Shown here piece by piece: positions 10,430-21,400 of a stretch of 64,000 bases of DNA; positions within the stretch are counted from its first letter, which is position 1, and each line of letters begins with the position of its first letter. The notes beneath the pieces are model-generated. The model worked only from the letters and a program-made list of their open reading frames with translations, made no database searches and was not told the origin of the DNA. The position numbers and the translations under genes were made by a program. The stretch is from contig OZ025887.1 of NCBI GenBank assembly GCA_964019415.1, positions 2,969,306 to 3,033,305 on the forward strand, written 5' to 3'. This stretch comes from Ianthella basta. Lineage: Eukaryota > Porifera > Demospongiae > Verongiida > Ianthellidae.

Positions 10430-12080
10430 TGGTGGCCCAAAGTATAAAAATGAAAGAGATTGGAGCCATACTGTCTCATGTGCAGGAAGGAGAGGAGTGA
10501 GTGCTTGCTTATGCTATGTAGCTGTACCCTCACCAAGCAAGAGAGGCGATACTGTGTGACACAGAGAGAGAGCTCCTTACTGTGGTGGTCTTCATTCAGC
10601 ACTTCCACCACTATCTCCATGGTTGCCCCTTTGACTTTAGGACAGATCACTGGTCTCTCTCGTGGTGGTAGAACCTTAAAGAACCAGAAGGACAGCTGAC
10701 CCAGTGGTAGGAGCAACTACAAAAGTTCAATTTCCAGATTACACATTTCTGAGGATGCAGCCATGGAAATGCAGATGCATTGTCACGAATGCCATGTGGT
10801 CACTGTGGATGCTGTCATTGAGGTCTGGATGAGGAGTCCATTGACTCAGTCTGAATGATTGCAGAGGATTCTAGAGAATCAGTTATAGAACTCATACAAG
10901 ACATGCACCAGCTGCTGCTTGATGATGAGGCAGTGGGACCTGTCCTGAAGGCGAGGAGGTAGGTAGAAAACCCAGTCCAGATGATGCTGGAGAAAGGGAC
11001 GAGAAATAGGCTACCTTGTACAGCTGTGAGACCAGTTCAATGTCAGAAATGGAGTGCTGTATAAGCAGCATGAGAATGTGTGTGGTTGTGGCAGTTACCT
11101 TCAGCTAGTGGTTCCATGGCAGTAAAGATAAGATCCTCAGGGACATACATGGAGGAGCAGTAGGAGGACATCTGAGACAGAAGACTCTGAGCCAATTCAA
11201 GGATAAGTTCCATTGGCCAGGGTAGTGTGAGCAGGTGAAGAGGTGGTGTCAGGACTGTCCTAGTGGTGCCATGAGGAAGACTACAACTCTAAACAAAAGG
11301 GCCTTTCTGCGAAGTGTAACAGCTAGTTACCCCATGCAAAGGGTGGTGGTTGACATATTTGGGTCATTTCCCCAAACTGACAAGGGTAACTTGTATGTGT
11401 TGGTGGTGACAAAATTTTCACACAGTGGGTAGAAGCCTATACAATTCACAATCAAGAAGCAGTCACAGTGGCATCCTAATTGATGTTTTGCCGTTTCTCA
11501 ATCCCAGAGCAGCTTCACTCTGATTAGAGGCACCAGTTTAAGTCATAGGTGATGCAAGAAATGAGCTGTATCCTCCAGATCCACAGGATGCACACTACTC
11601 CACACTATCCACACCCAAAAGAGTGGGAGTGTCATTTGAGGAAACTCTGCATGGCATACATTACCAGTATACATTCCTCCACAGGATTAACAACACCATT
11701 CATCCTGATTTTTGGTTGGCAAGCAAAACTGCCCATTGATTTTGTCTATGGCAATCCATCTTCAGAAAGTGACTCAATTGTGATGTGACTTTAGGTGCAT
11801 GCTAAGTGATGCGCATGTGACTAATCTCCAGAAGCCAGGAACAGGTGTATCAGAATGTCAGAGCTAGGATAAATGCTAATGCCAAGAGACAAAAGAAGTT
11901 GTATGACTGGAAGGCTCACAAAGAAATGCTTGAAGCTGGGAATTTGGAGTGGCTCCACAGCCCTGCAGTGCCCCGTGTGGACATTAAGGAATTTGATAAT
12001 GTTGTAGAGGATCATTGCTACATAGTGATAATGGGAACAAAGAACTTGTGAAGCAGTTAAATGCAGCACAAGATCAAATT
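10430..12080 (+). pseudogene. Ty3/gypsy RNase H-integrase remnant
   Basis: Plus-strand fragments run in the order RNase H then integrase. RNase H shows KMKEIGAILSHVQEGEE, then TKQERRYCVTQRE in the next frame, EPEGQL, and HGNADALSRMPC at its end. The integrase zinc-binding region shows HGGAVGGHL and CQDCPSGAMRKT. The catalytic core begins near VVDIFGSFP, and later comes LRKLCMAYITSIHSSTG. The C-terminal part at 11845-12051 has KKLYDWKAH and WLHSPAVPR. Many stops and frameshifts separate the pieces. The RT upstream and the LTRs are not visible. Family: Ty3/gypsy. Confidence 0.8.
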
Positions 12081-12419
12081 GACAGGACTTTCAGCCGTGT
12101 CAGCTGAAGCAATGAATCAAGTAACAGTTTCAGTTGATGAAGGTCTATGTGGCCAAAACATCCTATCTAATTCGCTCTTATGCTGCGTTAACTGCTAGAC
12201 AAGTTCCCCATTTCTGTTATGAGGATTCTGACATTGGCCCACCACAAGCCTGTACTGATTCATGTGGAGAAGATGGAGTTGAGGGCGACTTTCATTCTGA
12301 AGCTGAAGTGACTGCCGCCACAAACCAGTTGTGCCATGATATCCCCGAGATACTGATGGCCATCTTATTCATTCTTCCTTGTATATTAGTTTCTTAACTG
12401 ATATACTGTATTGCTTTCA
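12081..12419. other. No gene recognised downstream of Ty3 fragment
   Basis: The frame at 12134-12397 (plus, 87 codons) may be the degenerate tail of the Ty3 polyprotein or unrelated DNA. No LTR boundary could be set. Confidence 0.35.
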
Positions 12420-12680
12420 CTAGCTGAATACCTGCCCTTTGGGTGGGTTCCCAGCATATTGTTTAAAATTTTAATGTTGAACCAATGGAAACTCACTCCA
12501 TACAACTCCATGCGCACAGAAATTACTTATTTTAATCCAATTCGTCTAAAGGAGTCCAGTAGCGAAGGTGCTAACCACCTTATTACTGTGATATACTCTT
12601 CCAAGTTTGTGAAGATTGGTGGAAAATTGAAGGAGGAGATTGTAAACAGCAAAACACGATCTTTCCCTATCTCTTAGATA
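12420..12680 (-). mobile_element. Helitron-like 3' end at 12420
   Basis: On the minus strand a hairpin (CCCACCC / GGCAGG, about 12430-12450) precedes CTAG at 12423-12420, followed by T. The terminal hairpin is the same as at 5836. The body differs from the other copies and its right limit is not defined; a LINE follows from about 12690. Confidence 0.45.
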
Positions 12681-12689
12681 TGACAGCAA

Positions 12690-14800
12690 CTGTTAAAAGT
12701 GGTAACCACTCAGACAGAATGACTTTAAACCAAATTTCGGCTCAACCATGTTACTCTGGTCCTGATCTGGCACCATGTGTTGGTATACATTTCATCGATG
12801 ATGTTGACAAGGTGCTAGTCACCTTGTATTTCCTCCGGATAGCGATGAGTGCATCAAGATTCACTGAGTCGTAAGTCTTTGTAAGGTCTATGAAACACAA
12901 GTGTGTAGGTGTGTTGTAGTCGTTTGCTCTTTCAATGACTTGCCTTGTCACGCAGATCTGATCAGTAGTTCCTCAACCCTTTCGTAACCCACACTGTGAC
13001 TTGAGAAGTTGTGGCTCTCTTATGGCCTGCAGTCTGCCAAGGAGGATCAGGGGCAATACCTTTCCTGGAACACTCAGCAGAGCAATGCCACAATAGCTAT
13101 CAAAGGCATTCCTGTCATTCCTCTTATGAAGTGACTTCTTTAGGAAACTGAGGAACCCAAATGCCAGTGAAATCAAGCCAACCTCACCATCTGGGTCGAG
13201 AGTGAGCAACCAGTCAAGACAAGTAAAGAGAGATTGGAGATGATGAGAGAGAGAAGATGGCGTTCTTCCACTCTTGAGGAACTTGCTTGGTCTGCCCACA
13301 CTTCTCTGAGTAGCTCCCATAACCAGTTAACCATTGCCTGTCCTCCATTCTTCACCAATTCTGCAACTACCTCATCAGTCCCCACTGCCTTGCCATTCTT
13401 CAACTTACTAACTGCTCTTTCCACCTCCTCTCTGGTTACTTCTGTTGTGTCTGTCATTGCCCAGTCCTCCACATTTGCAATCACCTCCTCCACCACCTCA
13501 CTGGGTACATTCAGCACTCCCTCAAAATACGTCTTCCAACGTGACAATCTCTCTTTACTTGTCTTGACTGGTTGCTCACTCTCGACCCAGATGGTGAGGT
13601 TGGCTTGATTTCACTGGCATTTGGGTTCCTCAGTTTCCTAAAGAAGTCTCCTTGTCAATGACACTTTAGACTAACTTCCATTTTCTCTGTCACTACATTC
13701 AGCCATACTTCCCTGATCTTTGTCACTGCTTTCCTCACTGCTTTACAAAGATTCTGGTATTCCTACTGTTTCTCCACATCTGTTCTGCATTCTTGCCATC
13801 AGCTGTAGACTCTTAATTTATCTCAACTAGTAGTGTCATGTCATCACTTATCCAAGTCTTTCACTTCCTTCTCTTGCTTTTCAGGTGTTCCTGTGAAGAT
13901 TCCAGGATAGAATGCCTCAGTGCTCTCCACCTTTCCTCCACACTTCCTTCCACTTTCCTATCATCAAAGTGCCATGTGAAGGTGCTGATGAAGTCTGTAT
14001 TGATGGATTCCTCTTGCAAGAATTTCGTATCAAATTGTCTTCCCCATTTTCCCTTGTGCTCTTTTGCAGCTTCCGTCTTATTGACTTGATCACCAAGTGG
14101 TGGTCACTATCAATGTCCTCTCCCCTGAATACTCTGGTGTCTAGGACTAATGCCATAAGTCGTGGCTGGACCAGGATGTAGTCCTTGAGGCTGGGTTGTC
14201 TTCTAGGATTGGGTGGGTACCATGTGGCTTGGTGGATGCAACTTCTCACTCACCAAACCACTGAAGTCTCCTATCACCACCACCTATCCATTACCTCTAC
14301 CCATCACACAGCTAAGGTCCTCAAAAAACTTATCATTCTCTTCACTGCTGTTCTTGTTGGCGAGAGTGTACACTACAACAATCATCCATCAGTGGGTTAC
14401 TTTGGGTAAGGAATTCAGCTGTCCTGATTCTGGGCAATATACTCCGTTGGTGGCACAGTGCTGCTCGCGCTTGTGGTGACAATGCTAGTCCTACTCCCTC
14501 CACACTCTGACCATCCTGCTTTCCAGAGAGTGAATGATGTGTCTACCTTCTTTATCAAGGGCATTTCTGTCACTGCTACAATGGAGAGTTTGTACCGCTT
14601 CATTTCATTTGCTAAAGACTGTGCACATTCCACGCAACAAATCTTCATACTTCGCGGGGGGCTCACAAGTCTATCCTTGACTCCTTGGCACTTTACCCTC
14701 AGTGGTGGTGGCAGCCTTTGGTTCTGTATTCTCTTTCCCCACTTCTGATCTGCTTGCTGTGACAATCTGCTTGCAACCGTTGCTTTCCGTTTGGCTCTGT
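12690..14800 (-). pseudogene. Decayed APE-type LINE (endonuclease + RT)
   Basis: Reading the minus strand from 14800, an APE endonuclease start (SLANEMKRYKLSIVAVTE, 14415-14765) is followed by the endonuclease end (VLDTRVFRGEDIDSDHHLVI, 13917-14249). A linker comes next (GDFFRKLRN), then the RT entry (KLKNGKAVGTDEVVAELVKN, 13173-13547). After that come YCGIALLSVPGKVL and THLCFIDLTKTYDSVN (12751-12951). RT is cut near 12690, before the catalytic YADD box. Multiple frameshifts make it inactive. A related copy lies at 30350-35106. The clade within APE-type LINEs is not fixed. Confidence 0.75.
13133..13648. repeat. Perfect 104-bp inverted repeat inside LINE
   Basis: Bases 13133-13236 and 13545-13648 are identical inverted copies by eye (104 of 104), separated by 308 bp. 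The right copy is the native endonuclease-RT linker of the surrounding LINE. The left copy interrupts the RT. The duplication is therefore younger than the LINE insertion, or an assembly or library artefact. Confidence 0.8.
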
Positions 14801-14851
14801 TTGATGATCTTGCTGCAATCTCTTTTCTTTAGCCATTGCCTTTGTCAAATT

Positions 14852-14990
14852 GATTGAAGAAGCTTGTCCGGCTAGGTTACATCACTGGTAGTACTCTTGG
14901 AAGCCACTAGGCAAAGATTTGCTTTCTTTACCAACCATTTCGGCAGCTGGTTGCTGCCTTCTTCAGTGCCTTCTTCAAGCTATACAATGA
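14852..14990 (-). ncRNA. Hammerhead-like Penelope terminus (family 2)
   Basis: On the minus strand, CTGAAGA (plus 14960-14966) is followed by a GGCAGC/GCTGCC stem and GAAA (plus 14938-14941). These are the invariant boxes of a minimal hammerhead ribozyme in the correct order. The segment to 14852 matches 30184-30300, including the end CTTCTTCAATCA. Minimal hammerheads are known from the terminal repeats of Penelope-like elements. No PLE coding sequence flanks this copy. Cleavage activity is not shown. Confidence 0.5.
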
Positions 14991-15059
14991 TATATATGCA
15001 CATCTTACTATATTTTACGGGATCTTGGATTTTTATGTATGTTTGTTCAGCCATAAAAT

Positions 15060-15689
15060 CGGCGCCTTGCAGAGAATTGACTCAAGACACTCCTGGACTG
15101 GGGGGCCATGTTCTTAGAGGGGTGCTGTTCACCTGCTGCCTTGCAGCTGAAGAGTGAGATGTCCTTTGTCAATTCTCAGTGGGCCGACACACTATTTTCA
15201 AAATTATCGACTTGCCCCTTCTGCTACCGGTCATTGGCGGACTTGATACGAGCCATGGCAGTTAAGGGAGTGGGGGTGGGGCATGAGCTTCGAGAAGTGC
15301 CATTTACCTAGCTGCCTTGCATCCGAAGAAAGTGCTTCCTTTTTTCCACGGGCTGAGACGCCGTTTTCAATTATCAGTGTCTACTTTAGGACTTCTGGTT
15401 ACACAAAATCTTATTCGTTGTCAGCAAACGTTTGAATTAAACTCTACTGTCGTTATAGCAGCCAGCCTCCATTTCTACCGGTGCAGGTAGTCCAAAACTG
15501 GCAAGGAACCGACTCACTGGCTTGTGATAGGCTGGGAACCCGCCATTTTTGGAACACCTTTTTCAACTACTCTTGCAGTCTTTGACAATGTACAGTATTT
15601 CATTCCACCATAAGAATGTGATGTCACATCCAGCCAATGCGTGCTCAGCATGCAGAGAGGCCTGCCTGAAGGGCGGGTATGTCCACTAG
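15060..15689 (+). mobile_element. Helitron-like element, 3' end at 15689
   Basis: The plus-strand element ends with a hairpin (CCTGCC / GGGCGGG, 15661-15677), eight bases, then CTAG (15686-15689) and a T. The body shares modules with the minus-strand copy at 5836-6330. No gene inside; the 5' end is approximate. Confidence 0.55.
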
Positions 15690-15764
15690 TAATAATAATA
15701 TGTACAATGTCTAGGTTTTCGTTCTTTAATGCCCCATGACTGATGAGGAAATGAACGAGTCGAC

Positions 15765-16575
15765 ACGCAATATATAAAGAGTGGGCAGAACCTTTGTCCT
15801 CCTTATTCTCGAGCGCCCGTGAATGAATTGCCACCAAACTTGCCCAGCACTGCGACGCTGTGCCATAGGTTGCACTGAAGTATTGGCCCACTTAACCTGA
15901 TAACCTACAACCAAGGAAGTGAAGGCGAACGGGTTTTTGGAAAAGCTAGTCTGCTGACCCTTCTCACATCCGGTAGCGGTTTGCTACCAAACTTTCTCAG
16001 AAACACCATGCTATGCATTAGAGCATCACGGGGGGAGAGGTGTTCAGAGACGAGCTACTCTTGCAGCGTACAAGAGAGAAATGTTTGGGCACGCTTGCAA
16101 ACCAGACTCCTCCAACGGCAGCCAGTGGATTACTACCAAACTTTCCCAATGATCTCATCTGTTGCTGCTACGAATCAAATTGACCATCATTTTCAAAAGC
16201 AGATCTATTCTGAGCAGCATGATGGTTCTTCGCTAGCCCCACACGGCAGCCATGTTGTCATAGAGAACTCGTGCAGAGCTTTGTCCCCACCTTTTCTTAC
16301 GTGGCTATGAACGAATTGCCACCAAATGTTCCCAGCACAACGCTAGGGTGCACTGAATCCTCGGCATTCTCCAACAGCTAACAGCCAAGGCAGGAACAGC
16401 AAAAGAGTTTATTAGGCCACATTTCACCCACCAACCTCCTGTGCACGAAAACGGTTCGCCATTAAACTTTCAGAGGCCCAGGGACAATGCACTGTGGCAT
16501 TAAGCATCACAAGGGATGGGAAACAGGCGAATGGGGCCTAATTTAGAACTTGCCGAAGGCATGCCTTGCAGCTAG
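15765..16575 (+). mobile_element. Helitron-like element, 3' end at 16575
   Basis: The body begins near ATATATAAAGAG (15769), which matches the 5' region of the copy at 9275-10069 without the leading TC. It ends with the palindrome AAGGCATGCCTT, four bases, CTAG (16572-16575) and T. It shares the AATTGCCACCAAACTTGCCC and GCAGTGC-like modules of the family. No coding capacity. Confidence 0.5.
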
Positions 16576-16622
16576 TAATACATAAAGCCAACCAAATCTA
16601 ACGTAAAACTTTTGTCCATTAC

Positions 16623-16898
16623 CTACTGCGGGACTAAATGATGAGAAGGAGGAGCTTGTGAATGATGAATCCTCTGCATGCACTTCTCCTCATTTGCAAG
16701 ACTGGCACTTGATAGTTGATTGTCTATCTGCTGATGTCCACTGAATGTTAGCTGCTGCGAAAGGTAGACATGCTGCTGGAAGTACCCACCATACATTGAA
16801 AGTATGGAGGGTACACTGGTGGCTGGTGTCAGCAAACCACACAGCAGAGAGTACCCATCAGCAATGAAATTGGTGAGCTTGCTCATAATCACGGACAT
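16623..16898 (-). other. Open frame, possible downstream INTS7 exon
   Basis: A 91-codon minus-strand frame begins near SKLTNFIADGYSLLCGLLT and ends in a Gln/His/Ser-rich tail closing at a stop. The first half weakly resembles the helical segment that follows the last confirmed INTS7 exon, and the position (next on the minus strand) fits. However, no acceptor with the required phase 0 was found just upstream, where a palindromic MITE sits at 16922-17024. It could equally be unrelated. Treat as a candidate only. Confidence 0.3.
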
Positions 16899-16921
16899 TT
16901 TGGCTGTGGTTTCTATGTACT

Positions 16922-17024
16922 AGTTATCACATGGCCACGAGGGCGTTCGCTAATTTATCAAACGAGGGCGTGAAGCGCCCAAGTGCGATAAATTAGCGAA
17001 ACACCCGAGGGGTCATGTGATAAC
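16922..17024. mobile_element. Short palindromic MITE
   Basis: Arms 16922-16960 and 16985-17024 form an imperfect hairpin that begins AGTTATCACATG and has CGCTAATTTATC at the inner ends. The size (~103 bp) and long TIRs fit a MITE. The superfamily was not determined. Confidence 0.6.
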
Positions 17025-17784
17025 TGGCTTGTTACAGTTCGAACAGAAACAATTTGCACTTGAATTCCCTTGCCATCGAATCATTTTACCGAACGAACTA
17101 GACTGTAATTACTATAGGAACTGGAGAACACGCTCCTCTTGACGAAGAAAGGTGAAGGACTAAGTGTAGTGAGGGTAAAAGCTGTCAGCGGCCTCTCCTT
17201 CTGAATAAGGCGACGGCGGTGTTTGAGTCGGCGCTATGGCAGATGATTTGAAGACCTGCTAGCGGCGTATGACCTCAGAGCTTCCCTGCAGAGTGCAGGC
17301 TGCATGGAATTGGAAGGTCTGTAGAGCTTGGAGAGTGGAAGGACCTTCTTTCACACTAAAATCACATTCAGAAAACTCTAAAGATATTGCATGGACAATT
17401 CCAAGTCTCTGACATTAAACATGCATGTGCAGTGCTGTGCTAGGCATAAATAATTTCTGGGGATGACCATTTCTAAGTGTCATGCACTCATCATTGAGGA
17501 GCCAAAGTTCATGTGAAAGTTCACAAGGTGCTGAATATCAAAGGAATTTTGTTAAAACAGCAGACAAAACGTTTACATAAGGCTAGAAAATGATTGGATA
17601 TGTCAATAAGAGTCCCTTTCAAAGCAGTGCGTTATAAAACAAACAATGCGTTATACACTTCCAAATAAGGCAACTGTGCATTATCCAGTGCATTTGCCAA
17701 AATAACGCACAGTTGTTTCCTTTGATGTATGGCTTCATCATGTAACAAGTATTCTTCATCCATACACTCTATGGTGTCAGCACC
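17025..17784. other. No gene recognised
   Basis: No credible coding frame or RNA gene is seen. There are several near-palindromic words containing GCGTTAT and GTGCATT between 17625 and 17715. Confidence 0.45.
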
Positions 17785-17915
17785 ATGGAGTATATGTCTG
17801 TCTAATCTTGTGGTGGGTGCTATGAGGAAGGAGGTGCTTGAAAGAAGAGAGTTACTGAAGAAGAATAAATTGAGGGTATTCAATGCAATGGTGGTGCCCA
17901 CCCTCATCTATTGAT
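17785..17915 (+). pseudogene. LINE RT C-terminal fragment
   Basis: The plus-strand frame reads GAMRKEVLERRELLKKNKLR, followed by FNAMVVPTLIY. This is the segment after the RT palm in APE-type LINEs (the stretch leading to a LYG-type motif). Only about 40 codons remain, and a (GAT)n microsatellite follows at 17914-17931. Confidence 0.6.
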
Positions 17916-17934
17916 GATGATGATGATGATGTGC

Positions 17935-18050
17935 TTAATCATGTTTGTACTGTATGCTGTGGATGCCTGGATAAATAGCCTTCTAGCTAAAGGCCTCCCA
18001 CATTAAATAACATTCCAGTTCCAGCTCCAATTCCAATTCCAAATTCCATC
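17935..18050 (+). mobile_element. LINE 3' tail fragment, (TTCCAA)n tail
   Basis: This plus-strand sequence has the same terminal block as the CR1-like LINE at 32590-34330 (TGCCTGGATAAATAGCC..., CTAAAGGCCTCCC) followed by imperfect TTCCAA/TTCCAG units at 18009-18046. It is extremely 5' truncated. Confidence 0.6.
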
Positions 18051-18285
18051 AGGGTGTGTGCTGTGAATATGCTTGCAATCCCTTCCACAACGATCACTTT
18101 ATATAGCACTGTAGTCATCATTTCTTCCCCACAACACTTATGAAACTCCCAGTATACAGCAAGTATAAGAGGCACATGACATGCTACCTAATAACTTACA
18201 TCTCTATATAGCAGCTCTCACAGGCTACTGGTCTATTTGAGCATTACACTTCCAATCCAACTACATCAGCATACACAATTCTTAC

Positions 18286-18427
18286 CTTGACAACATCAGA
18301 GATGTCTTGAGAGATACGCTGAACAGCTGAGAAACTGGAATATGCCATGGATAGCTGTGATGTGCTCTGGGCTCTGTCATCTACCTTCAAGCATTTTAAG
18401 CTATCCATAGAAGAATTACAAGACAAA
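18286..18427 (-). CDS. INTS7: INTS7 exon M (last confirmed)
   Basis: 142 nt: one base completes a split Ser codon from exon L, then 47 codons containing STSQLSMAYSSFSAVQRISQ. The acceptor (TCTCAG) lies just above 18427 and the donor GTAAGA follows 18286. The start was chosen because it restores the phase left by exon L; a nearer AG would create a stop. Confidence 0.8.
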
Positions 18428-21400
18428 CTGAGAACATTAAAGTGACTACTAAAAACTCAAGGTACTACCACTCATACTTAAAATACTTGCTCCATTCAGC
18501 TGCTGCTCTGTAATCAGTGTTAACTAATTATGCATAAGTCGTGAACACATTCATAACTCATTCACAATATGTACCTAGATATGAATGCATACAATTACTG
18601 AACTAAATACACACACACACAAGCACATGAACAAATGTGTGCTTACAGTACATACACATGCACAACACAAATCTGCAGATACATACAGCAAACAGGGACT
18701 CACTGTCACCACAGTACACCATGATATCGAACACCATGGCCATGGCTAGTCAGATAGCAAAGGGTAGTTTGGTAAACATACTATATGTGAGCCAGCAAGA
18801 AACGGCATAGCAAATTAACCTAGTACACTTGCTGATTTGTGGGTACAAAGTCCCCTCTTAGGAGTGTCACATACATTGTCCCTTACTCATACTTCATTTA
18901 CATCCAAACCTCTCTGTGCTCTTCTAATAGGTCTACAAATGTATGATATTGATTACAGTTCATTTGAGACTAAGTTGCTCTCTGCATGCCTGGCAGAGGA
19001 AGACCGAAGAAGCGGTGGATAGATAATTTTAAGTAGCTAGTTGCTGACTCATTTATAGCATTTTGTCCAATGAGCATGAATGCTTTGGACACATATGCCA
19101 TAACTTCATCTCGGGTGCAAGGCGCCAACAAACTGGCTGACATCTTGGATGGAGTTGTAAGGTGCAATGACAATCGCTCTTGGGATCATTTAGTCAGGTT
19201 TGGTTTCCGCTGCTTGTGTGTGCCCAGCAGGAGGAGAGGGGGTCACCGTAGGAGCTTAGCTACTGAAGTCAATCATTTGCTCAGAGATGAGAGTGACCTG
19301 CAGATTCCAGCACCCATCAACCAGCAGGACCCATGGCAAGTGCAGGACCCCCTTAGATCCCTGGCCCGCAGAGTCTCGACCAAGCTTGAAGAAGGGGACT
19401 ACAAAGGGGCAGTGCATCTCACTTGCTCCAGTGACTCCATCCTACCATTGAATGAGGAGACGATGGCAGCTCTGAAGGCTAAACACCCACCACCACACCC
19501 CAACTCCTGTGTCCCACCACCCCCAGAAGGGACCACCCCTTGTTGCATAGTCACAGATGAGGAAGTAGCCCAAACTATTCGTTTCTTCCCCTGTGGATCA
19601 GCAGGGGGGCTTGACGGCATCCGTCCACAGCACCTTCGAGACCTAACCAGTCCATCTGCCGAGGGAAGAGGAGTGAGACTGCTACAATCCCTCACAGCCT
19701 TCAGCAACTTAGTTCTACAGGGAAAGACACCCACGGCTGTCCGCCCCTTCTTCTTTGGTGCTAATCTGATAGCTCTTGGAAAGAAGGGTGGGGGGATCAG
19801 GCCCATAGCAGTGGGGCTAACACTCCACCGCCTGGTTGCTAAATGTGCGGGCTCCCGCTTCCTCCACTCCATTGGACCCTCCATGGCACCTCTTCAACTG
19901 GGTTGTGGGATACCACAAGGGTGCGAGGCAGCTGTCCATGCAGCTCGCATGTACATTCAGGACCTGCCTTCTAGTCACGTACTGCTGAAGCTAGACTTCC
20001 AAAATGCGTTCAACACCCTCAGACGAGATTGTATGTTAAAGGCGGTGCGAGAGTCAGCTCAAGAACTGTATCACTTTATCCACTCAGCCTACGAGAAGCC
20101 ATCCAATCTATTTTGCGGTGGGCAGGTCATTCACTCATCAGAGGGGATACAGCAGGGAGACCCCTTGGGTTGCTTCCTGTTCTGTCTAACCATTCATCCC
20201 CTTGTCAAGAGCCTACAATCAGAACTCTGGATCTTCTACGTAGATGACGGGACTTTAGGAGGACACAAAGATGAAGTGCTGCAGGACCTTCAGAGGGTAG
20301 AGAGTGAAGCAGCAAAGTTAGGATTGCAGTTAAACCGCCACAAGTCAGTCAGAACTGATATGTGATATAGGCACCAGGGAAGCAATGATGGAGGAAGCAC
20401 CAGGCCTACAGACCGTGACGTTGGAGGAGGCCGAGATCTTGGGAGCCCCATTAAGCAAGTCAGTGGATGACAACACCCAAAGGAAGGTTGAGAAGCTAAG
20501 ACTGATGGGGGACAGACTACAACTCCTCCAGTCCCAGGATGCATTGCTCCTGCTAAGGCACTCTTTTGCCATCCCCAAAGTCATGCACATCCTACGCTCC
20601 TCTCCCTGTTTCTCCTCACCTCAACTTAAGGTCTTTGACGACGCACTTCGTGACATCCTCGGTGACATCATTAATGCCCGCATTAATGACAGGGCATGGG
20701 CACAAGCCTCGCTCCCAGTGAGATCCGGAGGTATCGGCATCAGGAGTGCAGTTCAGCTGGCACCATCTGCCTTTTTGGCCTCTGCTGCTGGCTGCACTGG
20801 ACTGATCCAGGAGATCCTCCCTCCAAGGCTACAAGGCATCCCAGAACCCTACATCAAGCTGGGCCTCAACTGTTGGAGCCAAAAACACGAGCAGCCTCCG
20901 CCCCCTTCATCTAGTGCACACCAACAGAAGGCATGGGATGCACCAGTGATTGACGCCTCCTACGAGACCCTACTTGAGACAGCCTCGGAACCCAGAACAC
21001 GGGCCCGCCTACTGGCCATGGCCAGCAGGGGTGCGGGTGCTTGGCTCAATGCTCTCCCCGTGGCGCCCCTGGGCCTACGGATGGACAACGAGACGACTCG
21101 GATTGCTGTTGGTTTGCGTCTGGGCCTTCCTCTTTGCCGACCACATCAGTGCCTTCACTGTGGGTCTGATGTAGATCAGCTAGGAACCCATGGACTCAGC
21201 TGCCGTTACAGCCAGGGCTGCCATTCTCGCCATGCAGCCGTTAATGACCTTGTCAAGAGATCCCTTGACGCAGCCCGGATCCCATCCCATCTTGAGCCTG
21301 TCGGGCTCTACCGCTCCGATGGCAAGAGGCCAGTGGAGGGGAGGGAAGATTCTTATTTGGGATGCAACTTGTCCGGACACCTTTCCCAGCTCTTACGAAC

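Noticed and set aside
10168..10716. 182-codon minus-strand frame
   Set aside because: It overlaps the plus-strand Ty3 RNase H remnant, has no recognisable domain and low-complexity composition, so it is taken as a shadow.
20029..20247. Alternative frames within the REL LINE (and similar short frames elsewhere)
   Set aside because: They are shadows of the RT frame and of other real coding remnants.
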